This document shows positions 26,449 through 36,049 of a stretch of DNA of 64,000 nucleotides, piece by piece (the first letter of the stretch is position 1; every line of letters begins with the position of its first letter). The notes beneath the pieces were generated by a model. It saw only the letters and a program-made list of their open reading frames with translations. It was not told where the DNA came from and searched no databases. The DNA is from Mucilaginibacter sp. SMC90. Its GTDB lineage: Bacteria; Bacteroidota; Bacteroidia; Sphingobacteriales; Sphingobacteriaceae. The position numbers and the translations under genes were made by a program. The stretch covers positions 4,960,001 through 5,024,000 of the forward strand of contig NZ_CP094527.1 in assembly GCF_022811725.1 (NCBI RefSeq). The letters are read 5' to 3'.

Positions 26449-29058
26449 TTAACTCTTCACCACCCTTTGGATCTCATCCAGTTTCATGAGTGCTTCAACC
26501 GGGGTTAAGGTATTTACATCAAGGTTATTCAGCGTATCGCGAATTTTTACCAGAACAGGGTCATCTATCGAAAACATCTGCATCTGTACAGCTTGTTTTT
26601 GTACCTTACGGATACTCTCTTTAATATGTTCGCCGCCGGTGCGTTCGTTTTCCAATTTTTTTAAGATCTCGTTTGCACGCGTAAGCACTTTTGAAGGCAT
26701 CCCGGCCAGTTTGGCCACATGGATCCCGAAGCTGTGCTCACTGCCGCCCGGCACCAGTTTACGTAAAAAGATAATCTGTTGCCCTACCTCCTTAACCGAT
26801 ACATTAAAGTTTTTAACCCGGTTAAACGAATTGCTGAGCTCATTGAGCTCATGGTAATGCGTAGCGAACAGCGTTTTAGCCCTTGCAGTCGGGTGGTTAT
26901 GCAGGTATTCGGCAATTGACCAGGCGATGGAGATACCATCATAAGTTGATGTGCCGCGACCGATCTCATCCAGCAGGATCAGGCTCCTGTCACTCAGGTT
27001 ATTCAGGATGCTCGCTGTTTCGTTCATCTCTACCATAAAGGTTGATTCGCCGGACGAAAGGTTATCCGAAGCCCCTACCCTGGTAAAGATCTTATCTACA
27101 AGGCCAATCGTGGCTGCTTTAGCGGGCACAAAGCAGCCCATTTGAGCCATTAACACAATCAAACCGGTTTGCCTTAACAGGGCCGATTTACCTGCCATGT
27201 TGGGGCCTGTAATAATGATGATCTGCTGGGTTTCAGCATCAAGGTATACACTGTTGGTGATATATTCCTCGCCTATGGGCAGGTTTTTCTCAATAACCGG
27301 ATGGCGGCCACCTTTTATGTCAAGCGCCTTACTCTCGTTTATCTCCGGCTTTACGTAATAGTTTTTGATGGAAATGGTTGCAAAATTGAGAAGCACATCC
27401 AAACGGGCTATCAGCTGGGCGTTTAACTGAATAGGCTTTATATATTCTGCAAGTGAATACAGCAGGTCGTTATATAGTTGCGTTTCAAGCGCCAGGATCT
27501 TTTCTTCGGCACCTAAAATCTGCTCTTCATACTCCTTTAGTTCAGGCGTAATATAACGCTCTGCGTTAACCAGCGTTTGCTTGCGGATCCACTCGGTTGG
27601 CACTTTATCGCGATGGCTGTGTGTAACCTCCAGGTAATAACCAAACACGTTGTTGAATGATACTTTAAGCGATGGGATACCGGTCAATTCGGCCTCACGC
27701 TTTTGGATCTCGAGCAGATAACCTTTACCGCCAAAAGCTATCTTACGCAAACGGTCAAGCTCATCGTTGATCCCCTCGTTCATCACCGAACCTTTTACCA
27801 GCATTACCGGCGGCTCGGGGTTCAATTCGCGTTCTATCTTTTCACATATCAGTGCGCATGGGTTCAGTTGCTCGCCGATAGCGCGCAACGGCGCGCTTTG
27901 CGATGACTCGGCAATCCGTTTAATTTGCGATATGGCCGTGAGGGCTTTCCTTAATTGGCAAACCTCACGCGGGTTGGCTTTTTGTAAACCTATTTTTGAA
28001 ATGAGCCTTTCCAGATCGCCTATCTGGCGCAGGTACTGCAGCAATTCTTCTCTTAACTCTTCGTTTTCTATTAAATATTCAACCACGCCCAAGCGGTCGT
28101 TAATAGCCTTGATCTGCTTTAGCGGCATCACAATCCAGCGGCGCAGCAAACGTGCACCCATGGGCGAGCAGGTATGGTCAAGCACATCAACCAGGGTAAG
28201 CGCGTTTTCATTGGCCGAACCTACCAGTTCAAGGTTACGGATGCTGAACCTGTCGAGCCAAAGGTAGCGGTCTTCCTCTATCCTGCTGATGGCCGAAATA
28301 TGGCCCAGGTTGCGATGTTCCGTTTCATTCAAATAATGAATAGCGACGCCGGCAGCAATGATGCCTAAGTTCAGTTTATCTATGCCGAAGCCTTTAAGCG
28401 ACTTAACACCAAAGTGTTTGAGCAATGTTTCGTTGGCGTAATCACCACTGTAAGGCCATTCATCAAGGGCATAGGTATAAAAGCGGTCGCCGTAGGTGTC
28501 TTTAAAATCACGGGTGCGGCTTTTAGGGTAGATAACCTCACTGGGCGAAAAACTTTGCAGCAGCTTGTCAATATAATCGCTGTTGCCCTGCGCAGTCATG
28601 AATTCGCCGGTTGAAATATCAATAAGCGCTATGCCGATACTATTTTTTTCAAAATGCAGCGAAGCAAGGTAGTTATTGCTCTTTTGATGCAGGATATTAT
28701 CATTGGTAGCCACACCGGGGGTAACCAGTTCGGTTACGCCACGCTTAACAATGGTTTTGGTAGTTTTTGGATCTTCCAGCTGATCGCATATCGCCACGCG
28801 CTGCCCCGCCCTCACCAGTTTAGGGAGATAAGTATCCAGCGAATGGTGCGGAAAACCGGCAAGCTCAATATGTGTTGCAGCGCCGTTTGCCCGGCGGGTT
28901 AGTACGATGCCTAAAATACCGGCAGCCTTAACGGCGTCTTCGCCAAATGTTTCATAAAAATCGCCCACCCTAAACAGCAGCAAAGCACCAGGGTACTTTA
29001 CTTTGATAGCATTGTATTGCTGCATTAAGGGGGTTTCTTTGGTTGTATCTTTAGCCAA
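26449..29058 (-). CDS. mutS: DNA mismatch repair protein MutS
   Basis: 869 residues. Mismatch-binding domain with the intercalating Phe in DFYETFGEDA near residue 33, connector, lever and clamp domains, then the ABC-type ATPase with Walker A GPNMAGKS near residue 620, Walker B LILLDEIGRGTST and the helix-turn-helix end. The start is TTG 29058, preceded at 7 bases by AGGAG, one of the few clear Shine-Dalgarno sequences here; the next residues AKDTTKETPLM fit family N termini. No mutL is adjacent. Confidence 0.96.
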   Translation of the reverse strand: MAKDTTKETPLMQQYNAIKVKYPGALLLFRVGDFYETFGEDAVKAAGILGIVLTRRANGAATHIELAGFPHHSLDTYLPKLVRAGQRVAICDQLEDPKTTKTIVKRGVTELVTPGVATNDNILHQKSNNYLASLHFEKNSIGIALIDISTGEFMTAQGNSDYIDKLLQSFSPSEVIYPKSRTRDFKDTYGDRFYTYALDEWPYSGDYANETLLKHFGVKSLKGFGIDKLNLGIIAAGVAIHYLNETEHRNLGHISAISRIEEDRYLWLDRFSIRNLELVGSANENALTLVDVLDHTCSPMGARLLRRWIVMPLKQIKAINDRLGVVEYLIENEELREELLQYLRQIGDLERLISKIGLQKANPREVCQLRKALTAISQIKRIAESSQSAPLRAIGEQLNPCALICEKIERELNPEPPVMLVKGSVMNEGINDELDRLRKIAFGGKGYLLEIQKREAELTGIPSLKVSFNNVFGYYLEVTHSHRDKVPTEWIRKQTLVNAERYITPELKEYEEQILGAEEKILALETQLYNDLLYSLAEYIKPIQLNAQLIARLDVLLNFATISIKNYYVKPEINESKALDIKGGRHPVIEKNLPIGEEYITNSVYLDAETQQIIIITGPNMAGKSALLRQTGLIVLMAQMGCFVPAKAATIGLVDKIFTRVGASDNLSSGESTFMVEMNETASILNNLSDRSLILLDEIGRGTSTYDGISIAWSIAEYLHNHPTARAKTLFATHYHELNELSNSFNRVKNFNVSVKEVGQQIIFLRKLVPGGSEHSFGIHVAKLAGMPSKVLTRANEILKKLENERTGGEHIKESIRKVQKQAVQMQMFSIDDPVLVKIRDTLNNLDVNTLTPVEALMKLDEIQRVVKS

Positions 29059-29204
29059 GCGGTTACTCCTTCTGTTAATCGGGTAAAGTTAATGCATTGG
29101 CAGGTGTTTTAAGGCATTGTTGAAAAGTTGGATAAGTGTGGATAGATCTGGATATTGATGATAAATATCTATAGCCCTATGTTACAAAAACGCTTTTTTA
29201 AAAC

Positions 29205-29245
29205 AAAAAAGCAGTACTTATGCTCATGGTAAGTACTGCTTTAAA
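29205..29245 (-). terminator. Terminator of the orphan 765-residue gene
   Basis: The stem AAAGCAGTACTTA/TAAGTACTGCTTT with a short loop (29209-29244) is followed on the minus strand by a T run. It lies 17 bases after the stop at 29262. Confidence 0.85.
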
Positions 29246-29261
29246 GTTGTTTCACCCGGCG

Positions 29262-31559
29262 TTAAATTATTGAAAAGTTAACCACCTCCGGGGTATCGCC
29301 ATCCGGATCAATTGTAATTGTGAAAACCTGGCTCATCTCCGATAAAATATTCAGATCGCGGGCGTAAAGCATTAAAAAATTCCCGATAGTCCTTAAACTA
29401 AACGACTGGCTAAAAACGCCGGATATTTTTTTATAAGCATTATTAAAGCTTGTGTATTGACTATGTTGCTGTACGGCATTATTGAGATTTTGAATACCCA
29501 AAATAAAATCCTTTAAATCAGATTGCAGCGAGGGGTTGGAACGAATAACACCTGCATAGGTATCGCCGAAAATCCAGTTACCAGGGTCGGCTTCGAACTG
29601 GGCGAGATGATCAGGGTTGCCCATATTTCTTACAACCTCTTCGGCAGCTGCGGCAAAATCACCGGGGTCGGTATCAGGATCAAAATCATTTAAATAACCA
29701 AGCCAAAGCCCTCCATAGGTTTGCTGCCGGGCTGCAGGATCGCGCCTAAGCTGATAATCAGAAATATAGGTCATGGAAGCCCCCATTGCCATAGCAAGAT
29801 ATTTAAGGTTCAATCCGCTCCAGCCGATACTACTTATTGTTTGCATAAGCAGCTTAAAAGCAGCCGGGGAAAAAAGCAACTTATGTTCTGTTAATACTTT
29901 CTTGTCTTTAACGTTAACCTTAGGAAGGTATTTGGTAACAACGGCTGTTACGTCGGCTACTTTAATTGCCCCCCATAAAACCGCAAGATCAATCAAATCC
30001 CTGAAACCGTCTTCATCCAACCTTGTGTTTTCTGATATCTGGTTTATGAGCATGCTGATGTCAAACTCGTCAATTGCGGGGATAGCCTGTTTGGAATAGC
30101 CCGCCATATCTGCTGTAATTAAACCCTTCCATGACCCGGCAGGTTTGCCCAGTCCCCATTTGTAGCCCAGTACCCTCTCCATTGAGATCTGCTGCGCTGT
30201 ATTACCCAAATTAGTTCTTACTACGTCCTTTAAATCAGTATAGTCCTTCCCTAAAAGATTAAAATCAAATAGCTGCAAACCAAATCCCCAGCTTTTGCTA
30301 ACCGTGATCTTTTTTTCGTTTAAATACGAATTCACCACGGCACCTGCCACTTTGCTATCCCGCAAATCATCCAGCAAACCGGTGAGCTTAAATTTCAGCA
30401 GATCTTTGTGATAATTATTATTTGCAATCAGTTCTTTTGTTGGAAGTTTAACCGACAATATTTCGTTTTCTTCGGTCAGCCTTTTATACTGATAGCTAAA
30501 ACTAAGATCTAAACTGGCGTTGGCAATTGCTTTTATTTTATCCGGGATTATGGTTTTAATAGCTGCTATCTTAGCAATTAATGTATTTATTGAATCCGGA
30601 ACCTTATCCAGCTTAAAATAAATCAATAACCTTTTTACCATTTCCTCCTGGTCGGCATCAGCAACACCACCTTTTATTTTTTGAAGGGCAGTATCGATTT
30701 CGTTGGCTGTATGACCAAATACCGATTCTATAATTTTTTCATATAACTCTTCAAGCTGATTTTCAAGTTCGCTGCTGTTTGTCAATCCAATTTGGATAGC
30801 AGCACCGGCACTTACTCCTGTAGAGGTTGCTTTGCCTTTTTTAAATATGACAAGGCATTCCTTATTTGGAAGTTTCTTTATGAAATAGCGAAAATCATCT
30901 TTGACAGAGAAGTTGACCGTGGCCATTAAACTTGGCGTGAGGCTAAGATCAAGCGTAACAGGAACAGGTAAAATCCCGGCAAGTAAGCTTAACGATGATG
31001 AAAAAATATCCGACCAGCTGATTTTAATGGAACTTGAAAGACTCCCTGTTACCAGGAAAGCAAGCGCATCATCCTCATCAAGATCCTCTATATCTGCCGG
31101 ATCAAAAATGGTATGATAATGAATAATATCCTGCAAAAAGGCTGCATTGACGATATCAGTATTGGCGTGTTTTTTATAGAAAACAGATTTTGCATTACCC
31201 TCTGAAGTTAAAGCCAGGTCAAACCCAGCACTTGCAATAGGTAAATTTGCATCTAACTTAGCGGTTATTGCATTGGTATATTTCAAATAAGCCTCTGATT
31301 CGGAATTAAATATAATGGGGGCATCTTTTACCCCTACAAATTCATCCTCGTCTTTATCATCCTCATCGTTAAATAGCTTGACGCTAACACCGGCCCCTGC
31401 GCCAATGGTAAAAGTTACACCTTGAATATTAACAGATTCTGCACCATCGGTTTTCAGCGCAATGGGAGTTTCATCAGCCATAAGGTCTTTATCTTTTAAA
31501 ACCTTAGTGGTGAGCAGCAATTCGCGCAAGGGCAAAAGAACATTCGATAAATCAATCAT
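29262..31559 (-). CDS. Large cytosolic protein of unknown family
   Basis: 765 residues from ATG 31559; a start nine codons upstream is also open. I do not recognise it. There is no signal peptide. The first third (about 30-250) is rich in alternating hydrophobic strands with an acidic insert (NDEDDKDEDEF, near 69-79) and a hydrophobic stretch SLSLLAGILPVPVTLDLSL near 205. The middle (about 260-360) is helical and charged, and the last third is helical with DFDPDTDPGDF near 650. It forms its own transcription unit between mutS and a sulfatase. Internal duplication was not apparent by eye. Confidence 0.75.
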   Translation of the reverse strand: MIDLSNVLLPLRELLLTTKVLKDKDLMADETPIALKTDGAESVNIQGVTFTIGAGAGVSVKLFNDEDDKDEDEFVGVKDAPIIFNSESEAYLKYTNAITAKLDANLPIASAGFDLALTSEGNAKSVFYKKHANTDIVNAAFLQDIIHYHTIFDPADIEDLDEDDALAFLVTGSLSSSIKISWSDIFSSSLSLLAGILPVPVTLDLSLTPSLMATVNFSVKDDFRYFIKKLPNKECLVIFKKGKATSTGVSAGAAIQIGLTNSSELENQLEELYEKIIESVFGHTANEIDTALQKIKGGVADADQEEMVKRLLIYFKLDKVPDSINTLIAKIAAIKTIIPDKIKAIANASLDLSFSYQYKRLTEENEILSVKLPTKELIANNNYHKDLLKFKLTGLLDDLRDSKVAGAVVNSYLNEKKITVSKSWGFGLQLFDFNLLGKDYTDLKDVVRTNLGNTAQQISMERVLGYKWGLGKPAGSWKGLITADMAGYSKQAIPAIDEFDISMLINQISENTRLDEDGFRDLIDLAVLWGAIKVADVTAVVTKYLPKVNVKDKKVLTEHKLLFSPAAFKLLMQTISSIGWSGLNLKYLAMAMGASMTYISDYQLRRDPAARQQTYGGLWLGYLNDFDPDTDPGDFAAAAEEVVRNMGNPDHLAQFEADPGNWIFGDTYAGVIRSNPSLQSDLKDFILGIQNLNNAVQQHSQYTSFNNAYKKISGVFSQSFSLRTIGNFLMLYARDLNILSEMSQVFTITIDPDGDTPEVVNFSII

Positions 31560-31696
31560 ATACAATGAGTTAGTATTACAATGCAATTTAACATTGTATT
31601 TTAAACTTATCGTAAAATCTATAAAAAAGATGCGAGATCCAGTCTACGTAAATCAGGGAATATGCATAAAGCAATAACGTAAAATCAAAATTACTG

Positions 31697-33637
31697 TTAC
31701 TGCTGCTTCGCCACGAGTTTCCCGTTAACTATCCTATCGGTATAATCCTGTATCAGGGCTTTGCAGTCCTGCATGCCTTTTTGCATTTCGGCGTTTGGTT
31801 GGGCGGTCATCAGGTTTTTCTCCAACCCTTTATCACTCACAGCAAAAATTCCCGTAAAGTTTTTACCATCAAAAAGGTAAGTGTAATTACCCTGCATAAA
31901 CTGGTAAATATTACCTGTAGAATTGATGACCCTCGGCTGTTCATCAGGCAAGTTGCTTACCAAACTCCGCCCCCAGGACCTGAAAGGTTTATTATAGCCA
32001 ATTAAACCGGCCAGCGTTGGATAAATATCCATTTGTGATGCCAGATCGGTACGGACGCCCTTAAGGTTATAGGCGCTGTTTGCGCTGTAAAACAAAATTG
32101 GTACCGCGAAACGGTTAACCTGCTTGCTGTATTCGGCATAATAAGTTTGACTGGTATGGTCGGCCGTGATCACAAAAATAGTATTGTTAAACCAGGGCTG
32201 TGTTTTAGCATAATTGAAAAAAATCCGCAGAGAATTATCGGTATACTGAACACATTTATCAATAGCCAGCGGACCGCCCTTAAACCTTGCTTTATATTTT
32301 TCGGGCAATTGGTACGGATCATGTGACGACAATGTGAACAACGTAGCCATAAAGGGCTGCTTTTGCCCGCTCAGCGTGCGCCCCATAAACTGAAAAAAGT
32401 GTTCGTCCCAAATACCCCAGATGCCGTCAAAATCTTTATCATCGTTGTATTCCGTACGGCCGTAATAATGCTGATATCCCAAAATATTGCCAAACCCCTG
32501 GAAACCCATGGAACCGTTGGCCGCCCCGTGAAAGAACGAAGTTTGGTACCCCATGCTATCACAAACCGAAACTATGGACTGGATGTGTTGTTTTGCATAC
32601 GGCGATGAAGTAAAAGCATTCTGAAATGACGGGATACCGGCCAATACCGACGACATGGCATGGATAGACTGCCTGCCTGTTGCGTAGGCATTGGTAAATA
32701 TGAGGCTGCTGTTGGATAGAGAATCCAAAAACGGCGTATATGATTTAAAGCCCGGTATATTAACGTCCCGGTTCATACTGCCCCAATATTCGCGGGCCAT
32801 GCTTTCCAATATAATGATCACCACATTGGGCTTGGCGGCCGGTTGGGTAGTGTATAGCTTTATGGGTTTGATGTTGTTATTAATGTAAGTTTCATCCACC
32901 CAGTGCTGCAATTTATAATTATTGGTGCCAAGCGTCCGAAAAACGGCAAAAGGAGTATTCAACACAATATCGCCCTGGTTTGGAACCGTAATGTGCTTGT
33001 AGGCATCAACCATGTTGATAGGCCTGGTGCTATGCGCAAAATCGCCCCTGATACCGCCAATTACCAGTGTAAGAATAAGCAGGAATGATACTATCGACGA
33101 CAGAAAATACACCTTCTTATCCGCAACAACCGCGGGCTTTTGCTTCACCCGATTGTATAGCCAGATCCAGCAAACAGAGCATAATATAAATATAATGATC
33201 ACATACCAGTAAGCTTCAGAAAAATGGGTGAATAACAGTTTCTTGTTATTTTCATCGGCAAGCACATCAAGCGTAGCCTTGGTTGATCGTACCTGACTAA
33301 AACGATAGTAAATGATATCAACAAAGTTGGTAGCGTAGGCCAGTAAATTGGTAACAAAGTAAAGTATAGCCACACCTTTTTGAAACGCGGGCCGCGTATT
33401 TACTGTTAAGGGTAAAACGCTGAGCAGAATAAACAGGCTGTTGATATAAAGCAATGCTGTAGTATCAAAAGCCATACCGTAATAGCAGAGCTTAAGCAAA
33501 GCCCAAAAGCTATCCACTGCAAACAGGTGAGTATTGAATGCAAAAAACAATACCCTGGCAATAAAATAGAATAAATACCCTAAAAACAGCCTGTATAAAA
33601 GCACTTTATATTCGGCCAACCTTAATTTACTTTCCAT
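31697..33637 (-). CDS. LTA synthase-like membrane sulfatase/phosphotransferase
   Basis: 646 residues. Five N-terminal membrane helices (about 15-205) precede an extracytoplasmic alkaline-phosphatase-superfamily domain. Metal-site residues: E278 in VIILESMAREYWG; a nucleophile candidate S324 in GRQSIHAMSS; TADHTS near 510. The related LtaS polymerises glycerol phosphate; in Gram-negative bacteria the relatives more often add phosphoglycerol or phosphoethanolamine to envelope glycans, so the substrate is open. It is monocistronic. Confidence 0.87.
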   Translation of the reverse strand: MESKLRLAEYKVLLYRLFLGYLFYFIARVLFFAFNTHLFAVDSFWALLKLCYYGMAFDTTALLYINSLFILLSVLPLTVNTRPAFQKGVAILYFVTNLLAYATNFVDIIYYRFSQVRSTKATLDVLADENNKKLLFTHFSEAYWYVIIIFILCSVCWIWLYNRVKQKPAVVADKKVYFLSSIVSFLLILTLVIGGIRGDFAHSTRPINMVDAYKHITVPNQGDIVLNTPFAVFRTLGTNNYKLQHWVDETYINNNIKPIKLYTTQPAAKPNVVIIILESMAREYWGSMNRDVNIPGFKSYTPFLDSLSNSSLIFTNAYATGRQSIHAMSSVLAGIPSFQNAFTSSPYAKQHIQSIVSVCDSMGYQTSFFHGAANGSMGFQGFGNILGYQHYYGRTEYNDDKDFDGIWGIWDEHFFQFMGRTLSGQKQPFMATLFTLSSHDPYQLPEKYKARFKGGPLAIDKCVQYTDNSLRIFFNYAKTQPWFNNTIFVITADHTSQTYYAEYSKQVNRFAVPILFYSANSAYNLKGVRTDLASQMDIYPTLAGLIGYNKPFRSWGRSLVSNLPDEQPRVINSTGNIYQFMQGNYTYLFDGKNFTGIFAVSDKGLEKNLMTAQPNAEMQKGMQDCKALIQDYTDRIVNGKLVAKQQ

Positions 33638-34077
33638 GAAAAACGCGTTGCTTTAGTTTCCCTAAAGGTTTGACCGGCAGGAGTTGATCAAACCAAATTG
33701 CCCCGGGAGCTAATAAAAAGCGAAAGTAAAAAAAATAGAATAACAATTATTTAATACTAAATCAACAGCGATTTAATGACATTAGGTTGGCAAATGAAAT
33801 GTTGAACATCGGTACGAAAGAGAAATCTTCTACACCTATACCTATAAAAGCAGGGTGTAGATGCGTCCACATGGCAGTCTTGAGAGGGCCGCGATGGGGA
33901 AAAGCGTGAGCAGGGGGTATTAAGCCGCCCGGAGATTAACAGCCCCCTGATCAAGAAAAGAACCGCATATTCCCACGCTTTGATGAGTTTTCATCTTAAA
34001 GTATGGTAATGGCGAAAACACTTGAACTTACGAATTTTATAACAGATAGAATGCTGCGCCTGCTTTATATAGAATAA
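33638..34077. other. 440-base intergenic region, nothing recognised
   Basis: It lies between the sulfatase start and the KilA-N gene stop (both minus). The first part is AT-rich. I see no convincing gene, repeat or hairpin; a 65-codon minus-strand frame here has Cys/Arg/Pro-rich composition unlike a protein. Confidence 0.6.
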
Positions 34078-34641
34078 CTAAATGGCTTTTAATTGCCTGT
34101 ACTGCCTTAAAGTGGCCTGGTTGTTTCTCTTGATCCTGTAGGGAAGCTTTTTTAGTTTTTCCTGCAATAGCATATACGATTGAAAATCGGCGTTGCCCTG
34201 CAGTTTCTTCACCAGTTTATCCAATTGATCTTCAAACTTTACAATTTGCTTGTAGGCTTCATTATTATCCCGCAAGTTGGGTAAAAACTCCCTGATAGTG
34301 CTATATACCCATACCTCAAATTTAGGGTTGAGCCAGCCGGCAAATTTCAATGCTAAAACTTCGCACATCCAGAGGCCGTCCAGTCTGTTCACAAATATCA
34401 TTGCTTCCAAATCCAAAGAACTCTTTATATTATTCCCTTCAGAATTCGATTCATTAAAAGGCAATGGAATGTTCTTCAACTCTTCAATAAAGTCTTTAGT
34501 TTGCTGAAGCTTTAAAAACTCAGTTGGATTTTTCCCAAAGATCTTACCCATTTCTGTGGCATTGATCATCAGATCTTTATCGCTAATATCAAACTCAACC
34601 ACCTGGTTATTAAATTCAAATTCAAAAACTGCATTTACCAT
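34078..34641 (-). CDS. KilA-N domain protein
   Basis: 187 residues. The first 110 or so fit KilA-N: ISDKDLMINATEMGKIFGK, then a helix TKDFIEEL and LWMCEVLALKFAGWLNPKFEVWVY. KilA-N domains are DNA-binding and mostly phage- or plasmid-borne. The C-terminal part is a charged coiled helix. Both flanks are AT-rich and no other phage gene is present, so it looks like a solitary remnant or captured regulator. Confidence 0.85.
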   Translation of the reverse strand: MVNAVFEFEFNNQVVEFDISDKDLMINATEMGKIFGKNPTEFLKLQQTKDFIEELKNIPLPFNESNSEGNNIKSSLDLEAMIFVNRLDGLWMCEVLALKFAGWLNPKFEVWVYSTIREFLPNLRDNNEAYKQIVKFEDQLDKLVKKLQGNADFQSYMLLQEKLKKLPYRIKRNNQATLRQYRQLKAI

Positions 34642-34820
34642 ACACCTGCTTTAACTTATACCTGTAATTAAACTACAAGTATACCAACAGTAATTTTAAA
34701 ACTACAAAAATTAGCAAAAAAAGTTATAAACAATAAAAATACCATAAAAATTAGCAAACAGATCGCATTATGCTGCATGATAGTGAATGTGTTCCATAAA
34801 AAATAAAAGTCCCTCCCCTC

Positions 34821-34850
34821 ATTGAAATTTAAAACATTCTAATAACTTTG
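34821..34850 (+). promoter_or_regulatory. Bacteroidota promoter of DUF2809 operon
   Basis: ATTG at 34821-34824 and TAACTTTG at 34843-34850 are separated by 18 bases, matching the Bacteroidota -33/-7 arrangement (TTTG and TAnnTTTG). The start codon is 25 bases downstream. Confidence 0.6.
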
Positions 34851-34875
34851 CAATACAAAGTACTTTTTAATTAAC

Positions 34876-35274
34876 ATGAGCAATAACAAGCCATACTTCA
34901 TTTTAACGCTGATCCTTTTCATCACAGAGGTATTCATCGGCATATATCTACATGACAAGCTCATACGCCCATTTGGTGGCGACCTGCTTGTGGTTATCCT
35001 TATTTATTGTTTTGTAAAAACCTGCGTTAATACGCCGTGGCTTAAAACAGCGGTCGGCGCACTGTTTTTTGCGTATATGATTGAAATATCACAGTACTTT
35101 AACCTGCTTGCCCACCTTGGCTTACAAAACTCAAAGTTAGCAGCTATACTGCTTGGGCATTCGTTTTCCTGGGGCGATATGCTTTCCTATACCATAGGGA
35201 TCTCCATTGTAATACTCACAGAATTATTTTGCAGGCAACAAAATAGCAGCATACCAAAAATTAAAAACATATAG
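34876..35274 (+). CDS. DUF2809 family membrane protein
   Basis: 132 residues, four membrane helices. The arrangement FGGDLLVVILIYCFVK, then AYMIEISQYFNLL and GHSFSWGDMLSYTIG, is characteristic of DUF2809, a VanZ-like small membrane family of unknown function. It is the first gene of a three-gene operon; the next ATG follows its stop by 1 base. Confidence 0.83.
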   Translation: MSNNKPYFILTLILFITEVFIGIYLHDKLIRPFGGDLLVVILIYCFVKTCVNTPWLKTAVGALFFAYMIEISQYFNLLAHLGLQNSKLAAILLGHSFSWGDMLSYTIGISIVILTELFCRQQNSSIPKIKNI

Positions 35275-35275
35275 C

Positions 35276-36046
35276 ATGGATTTTTTTGTAGATGAACATT
35301 CAATAGTGCGCAAGATTTGGGGCAAGGCGGATACTATCCTGTTTATTTTTGCCGGTGCCGCAGCCGAGTTTGCTTTAAATAAGGCTGTCGACTGGCTTTA
35401 TTTCACCGGAAAACTCCCTGCCGACCCTCTGTCCCGCTTGTTTAGCACCGTAGCGTATTCCAGGCAGATTATTTTCTCGGAGCGTGAAGCTGCTTTAAAA
35501 GCAATTGATAAAATAAATGCCATACACAAAAGCGTTGAAACCGAACGCGGCTCCCAAATACCAGACTGGGCCTATCGTGATGTGCTTTTCCTGCTCATCG
35601 ATCTATCTATCCGCTCATATGAGCTATTGGAAAAGCCGCTCTGCCTTGCCGAAAAAACTGAGGTATTTGATGTGTTTTATAACGTTGGTAAACGCATGCA
35701 GCTAAAAGGTTTGCCAATAAATTATGAACACTATGTGCAGATGCGCCAGGATCATCTTGAGCATAACCTGGTTAATAGCGCCTTTACAGCCGATTTATAT
35801 CAACAATACAAAAAGCACCTTGGTTTTACCCGCTATCACATCTTGAAACAGGCACAACTGCTAACCGTGCCTGCACAGGTTAGCCTGCAACTGCCATTAG
35901 GCAAAATAGCCTGGCTCTGGCCTGTTTTAACGATCTACAAAACAGTAAAAAATCTTAAACCAGGAAAGTTTTTCAGGGATGCCCTCCTGCCAGTACAATA
36001 TAAAACCCAGATTCAGGGAATGGATGAGGCATACGCCTTAAACTGA
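35276..36046 (+). CDS. DUF2236 / MpaB-family oxygenase-like protein
   Basis: 256 residues without a signal peptide. The N-terminal pattern IVRKIWGKADTILFIFAGAAAEFAL and the long helical body (IPDWAYRDVLFLLIDLS, EVFDVFYNVGKRM) fit DUF2236, the family of latex-clearing protein and MpaB, which contain b-type haem. A His-rich stretch (HYVQMRQDHLEH, near 157) could supply ligands; I cannot assign them. The segment where many members have WxHA reads WAYRD here. It lies between DUF2809 and DUF817 genes with gaps of 1 and 3 bases. Confidence 0.75.
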   Translation: MDFFVDEHSIVRKIWGKADTILFIFAGAAAEFALNKAVDWLYFTGKLPADPLSRLFSTVAYSRQIIFSEREAALKAIDKINAIHKSVETERGSQIPDWAYRDVLFLLIDLSIRSYELLEKPLCLAEKTEVFDVFYNVGKRMQLKGLPINYEHYVQMRQDHLEHNLVNSAFTADLYQQYKKHLGFTRYHILKQAQLLTVPAQVSLQLPLGKIAWLWPVLTIYKTVKNLKPGKFFRDALLPVQYKTQIQGMDEAYALN

Positions 36047-36049
36047 TCT

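Noticed and set aside
33757..33954. 65-codon minus-strand frame in the gap before the sulfatase
   Set aside because: Arg/Cys/Pro/Phe-rich composition with no domain pattern; looks like chance.
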